From Maricaulis sp. (GTDB taxonomy: Bacteria > Pseudomonadota > Alphaproteobacteria > Caulobacterales > Maricaulaceae), in NCBI RefSeq assembly GCF_030149235.1, contig NZ_JASBRW010000076.1:62001-126000 (forward strand): a stretch of DNA of 64,000 nucleotides, in the 5' to 3' direction. Numbering within the stretch: the stretch's first letter is position 1; each line of letters opens with the position of its first letter. Below the pieces are notes generated by a model, which saw only the letters and a list, made by a program, of their open reading frames with translations, did not search any database and was not told where the DNA came from. This document shows positions 58,351 through 64,000 of this stretch, in pieces. The translations under genes were made by a program, and so were the position numbers.

Positions 58351-60462
58351 ATGACCGGATCGGACCGCATCGCGCCGCCCTTGGCACGTGCCCTCGAAGC
58401 GCGAGGCTACACCGCCCTGACCGAAGTTCAGGAGGCCGTGCTGAGCCAGGCCGGAGATGCCGCTGACCTGCTTGTTTCCGCCCAAACCGGTTCAGGCAAG
58501 ACCGTCGCCTTTGGCCTCGCCATCGCCCCCGGTATTCTCGGCGAAACCGACCAGCTTGGCTTCGCGGCAGAGCCCCTGGCCCTGATCATTGCGCCGACGC
58601 GGGAGTTGGCGCTCCAGGTCCAGCGCGAGCTCGCCTGGCTCTATGACGAGGCGCGTGGCCGGATTGCCTCTTGTGTTGGCGGCATGGACCCGCGCGCAGA
58701 GCGCCGGGCCCTGGAGCGCGGCTGTCACATCGTTGTCGGCACGCCGGGCCGTTTGCGCGACCATATCGAGCGCCGTGCGCTGGACATGTCGAATATCCGC
58801 GCCATCGTACTGGATGAAGCGGACGAGATGCTCGATTTCGGCTTCAAAGAAGATCTCGAATTCATTCTGTCCAAGGCCCCGGAAGAGCGCCGCACGCTGA
58901 TGTTCTCGGCCACGGTGCCGCCGGCCATCGCATCCCTGGCCCGCGAGTTCCAGAAAGACGCCCAACGCATCTCCACCATCGGTGAGCGCGAACAACACGT
59001 CGATATCGACTACCGGATTTTCCCGGTCGCTCCGCGCGACCGCGAGCACGCCATCATCAACACGCTGCGCTTCTATGATGCCGAGCGCGCGATTGTTTTC
59101 TGCTCGACCCGTGAGGCGGTCAGCCGTCTGACAAGCCGCCTGGGCAATCGCGGTTTTTCGACCGTCGCCCTGTCTGGCGAGCTGAGCCAGAGCGAGCGCA
59201 CGCACGCCCTGCAGGCGATCCGGGATGGACGCGCCCGTGTCTGCGTGGCCACAGATGTCGCCGCCCGAGGCATCGATCTGCCCGGGCTGGAACTGGTCAT
59301 TCACGCTGACCTGCCGGGCAAGGCCGAAACCCTTCTGCACCGATCCGGCCGCACCGGGCGCGCCGGTCAGAAGGGCACTTGCGTGCTGATCGCGCCGGTT
59401 CCGCGCAAAGGCAAGGCAAACCGGCTTCTGCGAGAGGCCGGCGTAACGGCAGAGTGGCAATCCCCGCCCAGCCAGGAAGCGATCCGGGAACGCGACCGCG
59501 AGCGGATCTTTGCCGATCCAGCCCTGACCGCGGAAAGCGATGAGGAAACCCTCACCGACGCGCGCATCCTGATCGAGACCTATGGCGCAGAGACTGTCGC
59601 CGCGGCCTTCCTCAAAAGCCATATCGCCGCCCTGCCGGCGGCCGAGGACCTGTCCCCGGCGCCAGCGGCGAAGGTGGCGGAGCGAGCCGATTTCGATGAT
59701 GGTGTCTGGTTCAAGCTGACCGCCGGGCGCAAGCATCGCGCCGAACCGCGCTGGCTGCTGCCGCTGATCTGTCGCGTCGGTGATGTCACCCGGCGCGAGA
59801 TCGGTGCCATTCGCATTGATGAGGACGAAAGCTATTTCGAGGTGACCGGACGTGTTCTGGAGGTCTTCGAACAGGCCCTGGCTCGCGCGGGTGGCGGCGA
59901 GAAGAATATCCGCATCGAGCGGGTCGTGGGCGATGTTCCGGTTCCCGCACGCGGCAAGCCGGCCTATGGCCGCGATGATCGTGATGATGACCGAGGCGAC
60001 CGCAAACCCCGGCGCGCGCGCCCGGATCGTCCCGATGGCGACCGCCCATTCAAGAAGCGCGAGGGCGGGCCGGCCAAAGGCAAGGACCGTCCCTGGAAAG
60101 AGGACGGCCCGCGCAAGAAAGGCGCACCCGGGAAGGATGAGCGCCCAGCGAAACCGGCAGCACGCGATCGCAAGCCCGATGCCCATGACGCTCACGAAGG
60201 CGGCGCCAAACCGCATTGGGACGAGGCACGTCCCGCGCCGGAGACCCGTGAAGACCGGCCGAAGCGGAACAAGCCCTATGGCAACAAGCCGAAGGGCAAA
60301 CCGGCCGGCAAGGCGGGCGGCAAAACCTTCGGCAAGCCGGGCCACAAACCCAAATCCGGCGCGCCGGGGCCAGATGACCGTCCCAGGCGCCGCAATCCGT
60401 CACAGCCCGCCGAGACAGGGCACAGCCTAAAAAAGGTCAAGCGCAAGCCCAAGCGCGACTAG
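58351..60462 (+). CDS. DEAD-box ATP-dependent RNA helicase with long basic C-terminal tail
   Basis: AQTGSGKTVAFGLA, APTRELALQVQ, LDEADEMLDFGF, FSATVPP, HRSGRTGRAGQKG; DbpA-like region then K/R/P/G-rich tail. Confidence 0.95.
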   Translation: MTGSDRIAPPLARALEARGYTALTEVQEAVLSQAGDAADLLVSAQTGSGKTVAFGLAIAPGILGETDQLGFAAEPLALIIAPTRELALQVQRELAWLYDEARGRIASCVGGMDPRAERRALERGCHIVVGTPGRLRDHIERRALDMSNIRAIVLDEADEMLDFGFKEDLEFILSKAPEERRTLMFSATVPPAIASLAREFQKDAQRISTIGEREQHVDIDYRIFPVAPRDREHAIINTLRFYDAERAIVFCSTREAVSRLTSRLGNRGFSTVALSGELSQSERTHALQAIRDGRARVCVATDVAARGIDLPGLELVIHADLPGKAETLLHRSGRTGRAGQKGTCVLIAPVPRKGKANRLLREAGVTAEWQSPPSQEAIRERDRERIFADPALTAESDEETLTDARILIETYGAETVAAAFLKSHIAALPAAEDLSPAPAAKVAERADFDDGVWFKLTAGRKHRAEPRWLLPLICRVGDVTRREIGAIRIDEDESYFEVTGRVLEVFEQALARAGGGEKNIRIERVVGDVPVPARGKPAYGRDDRDDDRGDRKPRRARPDRPDGDRPFKKREGGPAKGKDRPWKEDGPRKKGAPGKDERPAKPAARDRKPDAHDAHEGGAKPHWDEARPAPETREDRPKRNKPYGNKPKGKPAGKAGGKTFGKPGHKPKSGAPGPDDRPRRRNPSQPAETGHSLKKVKRKPKRD

Positions 60463-60524
60463 TCGGCAGCGGCAAGGTCCGCAGCGTCTGATGCTGCGGC
60501 CAAGGCTGGCAGCTGAGCCCGACC

Positions 60525-61601
60525 TTACCCGCCAAGCCAGCGGCCGACCTGCCACAAACGGTCCTGGCCAAAGGTCCAGTTGTCGCCGACCTTGAAGGTC
60601 GGCACGCCCCAATGTCCGTGGGCAAAGAGCTCTTGGCGATTGGCTTCGACCACATCGCGCCAGCTCTCGTCCGCCATGGCGGCCTTGGCATCGGCCCAGC
60701 TGACACCGCCTTTCAGGCAAATCTCCTGCAGGCCCTTGTCGGTCGCTGCATCGAGACCCTCGGCGAACACGCCGCGCAGGAAGGCCTGGGAGAGAACCTC
60801 GCCCCGGCCCGCCTCGATCTCCTTGACCAGAATGGCGAGGCCACGCTCGATACCGGGCCCGACCGGGTCACAGATCTTGCCGAAGGGCAGCTCATAGCGC
60901 TCGGCCTCACGCAGGGTATCGCGCAGAATATAAAAGCGTTTCGGCCACGGCACCGGCAGGGCGCGCATGACCATGGGCAGGACCGGGCGCAGCTTCACCG
61001 TCGCATTCCAGCACCTGGCCAGCTCGAACACCCGCATCACGGCGAGATAGCTGTAGGGGCTGCGGAAGGAGTAGAACATCTCGAATTCGCCGCCCTTGGC
61101 CGTGTCCGGTTCGGCAATCGGCATGAAGATCGGCTCGGCGGCACCGAGGCGTGTCTCGAGATGGTGGATACGGTCGAGCCCCCAGAACCACTCGCCCTCA
61201 AAATAGATCATTCCGGAACCGTAATGACCCCATTTCTTTCTTAAGTTATCGCCATTTGGCAGGTCCCCGGGATCATAATCCGCTGCCGGTACGTCAAGCC
61301 CGAAAGCCTCAGCCAGGCGCGCCGCATCAAGCGGGCCATAGGCCGAGAGCTTTTCAGGTTCCGGCGCGGCTGATTTCTCTGGCGTCGATACGCGGTAGCG
61401 CTTGACCTGGACATCATAGGCCGCCCCGAGGCGGTCGAGGATAGGATCGATCAGGGCGGAATAGGCCTCGCCCGGCTCGAGGAAGGCGTGCAGCGTCTTT
61501 TTGGAAAAGGTCAGAGCCCGCCCGGCCGCATGCCAGCCACGGGAAAACCCACGGATACGGGTCGAGGTAATCAGTTGCGGGAACAGGAGTTTCACGCTCA
61601 T
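60525..61601 (-). CDS. DsbA-family / 2-hydroxychromene-2-carboxylate isomerase-like protein
   Basis: MFYSFRSPYSYLAVMRVFELA...; C-term HGHWGVPTFKVGDNWTFGQDRLWQVGRWL. Confidence 0.82.
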   Translation of the reverse strand: MSVKLLFPQLITSTRIRGFSRGWHAAGRALTFSKKTLHAFLEPGEAYSALIDPILDRLGAAYDVQVKRYRVSTPEKSAAPEPEKLSAYGPLDAARLAEAFGLDVPAADYDPGDLPNGDNLRKKWGHYGSGMIYFEGEWFWGLDRIHHLETRLGAAEPIFMPIAEPDTAKGGEFEMFYSFRSPYSYLAVMRVFELARCWNATVKLRPVLPMVMRALPVPWPKRFYILRDTLREAERYELPFGKICDPVGPGIERGLAILVKEIEAGRGEVLSQAFLRGVFAEGLDAATDKGLQEICLKGGVSWADAKAAMADESWRDVVEANRQELFAHGHWGVPTFKVGDNWTFGQDRLWQVGRWLGG

Positions 61602-62026
61602 CCGATCACCGTTTTCGACGCAAAGCAGGGAATGAGAAGCTGACCGGCCAGGCCCGCCTTGCGGTGGATGGAAATGTCCCTGAACGCGTCCGACAGGGTC
61701 AGCTCGACCATCACCTGTGCCGAGGGATAAGTCATGATCGCGACCAGGTCCCAGTCCGCGCTGGCGCTTCCGACCAGGAGTGCATCGGGCTGGGCGGAGA
61801 ATTTCAGCTCGCCGCCGGCCTCCATCACCAGTCCGGCCATCGGGCCGCCATAGAGCATATAGGCGTCACGCCCCGAGAGGTCGCTTTCGCGGCCATCAAG
61901 ATATTCGGCTTTCTCTTTGAATTTCAGCAGGTTCACCATGTGAACCGGACCATCATCGCTGGCCGCGAGGAAGGCAGCGACTTGCGCCTCGGTCGGCTCG
62001 ACCGCATTCTCGATCTCGATTTTCAT
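61598..62026 (-). CDS. DUF1330-like (dimeric alpha-beta barrel) protein
   Basis: PVHMVNLLKFKEKAEY...YMLYGGPMAGLVMEAGGELKF...WDLVAIMTYPSAQVMVEL. Confidence 0.72.
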   Translation of the reverse strand: MKIEIENAVEPTEAQVAAFLAASDDGPVHMVNLLKFKEKAEYLDGRESDLSGRDAYMLYGGPMAGLVMEAGGELKFSAQPDALLVGSASADWDLVAIMTYPSAQVMVELTLSDAFRDISIHRKAGLAGQLLIPCFASKTVIG

Positions 62027-62242
62027 GATCATCTCCCCCTCGAAGATCTGCGCTATTGCGGTTGCGAGCCGGTGCATTTCCGGGGTGATTTCGGTTCTAC
62101 CCCCGGCGCCGGACCTGTGTGCGTCTGGTTGGCTTTTTTCCTGTTCTGACGCTAGGGCGCATCTGGCGGTTTGCAAACCCATTCCAGATCGGTTCAGACT
62201 GAGTCTGGGCATCGAAGAATTGGGCATTTGGGGACATTCATC

Positions 62243-63553
62243 ATGACGACTTCCGATCTCGGTCTGGGCGATCCTCTGGCGCTGCCCTGCGGGGCGGCCT
62301 TGCCGAACCGTTTGTGCAAGGCGGCGATGACCGAGGGACTCGCCGATGAACACAATCGCGCCACCGGCCGTCATGCCACCCTCTATCGCCGCTGGGCCGA
62401 GGGCGGGATCGGCCTGTCGATCACCGGCAATGTCATGGTCGACAAGCGCTATCTGGAGCGCCCGGCCAATCTGGTCATTGATGGCGAGCAATCGCCCGAG
62501 CAACTCGCCGCCCTGCAGGCCTATGCGGCGGCCGGGCGGGTCCGCGATGGCCATATCTGGATGCAGATCTCCCATGCCGGCCGACAGACGCCAAAATCCG
62601 TCGCCACCGAGCCGGTGGCCCCGTCGGCCACGGGTGAAGTCGCCTTGCCCGGCGGCCTGTTCGCCAAGCCGCGCGCCCTCTCGCTCGAGGAAATCCACGA
62701 GATTATCGGCCGTTTCGCCCATACCGCCTTTGTCGCCAAACAGACCGGCTTTACCGGCGTGCAGGTCCACGCGGCCCATGGTTATCTGCTGTCGGAATTC
62801 CTCAACCCGCTGATCAATCAGCGCGAGGATGAATGGGGCGGGTCGCTGGAAAACCGGGCCCGGCTCTTGCTGGAGATTATCGGTGCTGTCCGCGAGGCGG
62901 TCGGGGCGGAATATCCGATCGGGGTGAAGCTCAACTCCTCGGACTTCCAGAAGGGCGGTTTCTCGCTCGAGGATTCGATCGCTGTTGTCGGTTTGTTGGA
63001 AAAGGCCGGGGTTGATCTGATCGAGATCTCTGGCGGCAATTACGAACAGCCCGCCCTGCTGGGTATTGAAGGCATGGAGCCGGTCTATCAGGACGAGGCC
63101 ATGGTCAAGGCCTCAACCCGCGCCCGCGAGGCCTATTTCCTCAATTATGCCGCCGCGATCCGCAAGAATTGCCAGGTCCCGCTCATGGTCACCGGCGGTT
63201 TCCGCACCCGCTCGGCCATGCTCAATGCCCTCAATGAGGACGACATCCAGATGATCGGCCTGGCCCGGCCCCTCTGCGTCGATACCGACCTGCCGGACCG
63301 GCTGATCGCGGGTGAAATCGACAAACTGACCAGCTGGGAAAAACTCCAATCCCTCGGCCCGGGCTGGTTCGGCCCGACCTCCTCCAATGCCACGCTGCGG
63401 GCGATGAACGGCTTCGCCAACATGGCCTTCTTCTACCGCAACATCATCCGCCTCGCCGACGGCAAGGCGACCAAGCGGCAGATGAATTTGCTGTTTGCCT
63501 TCATCAAGCACCAGATGACCGATGCCGGCGATGCGAAACGGCTGGTGCGGTAG
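62243..63553 (+). CDS. NADH:flavin oxidoreductase / Old Yellow Enzyme family
   Basis: NRLCKAAMTEGLAD; DGHIWMQISHAGRQTP; FTGVQVHAAHGYLLSEFLNPLINQREDEWGGSLENRARLLLEI. Confidence 0.94.
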   Translation: MTTSDLGLGDPLALPCGAALPNRLCKAAMTEGLADEHNRATGRHATLYRRWAEGGIGLSITGNVMVDKRYLERPANLVIDGEQSPEQLAALQAYAAAGRVRDGHIWMQISHAGRQTPKSVATEPVAPSATGEVALPGGLFAKPRALSLEEIHEIIGRFAHTAFVAKQTGFTGVQVHAAHGYLLSEFLNPLINQREDEWGGSLENRARLLLEIIGAVREAVGAEYPIGVKLNSSDFQKGGFSLEDSIAVVGLLEKAGVDLIEISGGNYEQPALLGIEGMEPVYQDEAMVKASTRAREAYFLNYAAAIRKNCQVPLMVTGGFRTRSAMLNALNEDDIQMIGLARPLCVDTDLPDRLIAGEIDKLTSWEKLQSLGPGWFGPTSSNATLRAMNGFANMAFFYRNIIRLADGKATKRQMNLLFAFIKHQMTDAGDAKRLVR

Positions 63554-63577
63554 GGGCTTGCTCTATCCAATTCTCAG

Positions 63578-63653
63578 GCCCTCATCCTGACGCAAGTCAG
63601 GACCCATGGCTCAGACCGCGCAATAGGTCCCGGATCAAGTCCGGGATGAGGGC
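63578..63653. repeat. Palindromic intergenic (REP-like) element with nested hairpins
   Basis: Outer perfect 10-bp arms gccctcatcc/ggatgagggc enclosing cctga-cgcaag-tcagg and tcccgga-tcaag-tccggga. Confidence 0.8.
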
Positions 63654-63659
63654 GTAGAA

Positions 63660-64000
63660 CTAGGCTGGGCGCGGCGAAAACTTCTTGATCGTGCCGGAAA
63701 ACGAAAAGCATGACCGCTCTTCCGCATAGATCATCCCGCGCACGAAAAGCACCGAACGCCCGGCCCGCAGGACCTCACCGCGGCTGGTGAGCAATTCGCC
63801 CTCGCGAGCGGCCGCGAGGAATTCGGAATTCATCGTCAGGGTGACGCCCATCGAGCCGTCGGTGAAACTGTCCCAGGCGATGGAGAAGAGCATGAAATCG
63901 GCAAAGCTCATCAAACAGCCGCCATGCACCGACCCGCCGGCATTCATATGCCGCCGCTCAGCCCTGAAAGCGCCGATCACGCCCTTGTCGTCGACCTTGC
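63660..64000 (-). CDS. PaaI-like thioesterase (hotdog), N-terminus beyond window edge
   Basis: KGVIGAFRAERRHMNAGGSVHGGCLMSFADFMLF...; frame open to the window end. Confidence 0.8.
   Translation of the reverse strand, partial: KVDDKGVIGAFRAERRHMNAGGSVHGGCLMSFADFMLFSIAWDSFTDGSMGVTLTMNSEFLAAAREGELLTSRGEVLRAGRSVLFVRGMIYAEERSCFSFSGTIKKFSPRPA

Noticed and set aside
58492-60345. 617-aa minus-strand ORF opposite the DEAD-box helicase
   Set aside because: Compositional antisense ORF; the plus strand has all helicase motifs.
60479-60499. Terminator after the helicase (ccgcagc...gctgcgg)
   Set aside because: Stem present but no U-run; left out of the feature list.
1-64000. tRNA, rRNA, IS elements, prophage or toxin-antitoxin loci
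   Set aside because: No recognisable sequences, transposase motifs or integrase motifs on reading; a tRNAscan/ISfinder search would be needed to exclude them formally.

Overview
This 64 kb window looks like an alphaproteobacterial chromosome segment; gene content suggests a Hyphomonadaceae/Maricaulis-like organism (inference). It is gene-dense with no phage, IS, tRNA, rRNA or CRISPR that I can support. Main blocks: (1) the 3' end of an acyl-CoA synthetase, two MaoC-like hotdog proteins and a CrtI/PYROXD2-like FAD oxidoreductase; (2) a Tat-signal protein made of nine 22-aa repeats, then ppa; (3) a molybdenum cofactor operon (mobA-moaA-moaD-moaE-moaB-moaC-moeA), with modABC about 29 kb away; (4) a 4-hydroxyproline epimerase / DapA-family pair; (5) a zinc metalloprotease, DUF454 protein, M19 dipeptidase and alkaline phosphatase; (6) a chemotaxis operon (HPt, STAS, cheY, cheA, cheW, mcp, cheR, cheD, cheB, MCP-like) that runs into an RsbU/RsbV/RsbW-like partner-switching module; (7) a LacI regulator; (8) an ECF sigma / ChrR-type anti-sigma pair divergent from an FAD oxidoreductase - DUF1365 - cyclopropane-fatty-acyl synthase operon (RpoE/ChrR-type singlet-oxygen regulon); (9) a GGDEF-EAL protein, modABC and hemN; (10) one 12.4 kb gene for a roughly 4,130-aa Gly-rich repeat autotransporter; (11) a small ORF, a beta-helix lipoprotein and a diheme cytochrome (TIGR03805/TIGR03806-type pair) plus a TetR regulator; (12) a DEAD-box helicase, a DsbA/HCCA-isomerase-like protein, a DUF1330 protein, an OYE-family oxidoreductase, a palindromic intergenic repeat and a partial thioesterase. 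The observations I think most merit follow-up are a CheZ-like motif and acidic IELF tail in an MCP-like protein, a ChrR-like anti-sigma factor that has lost its N-terminal Zn-site cysteines, paired divergent TGATCC-N17-GTA promoters, the 22-aa-repeat Tat protein, and the giant autotransporter.
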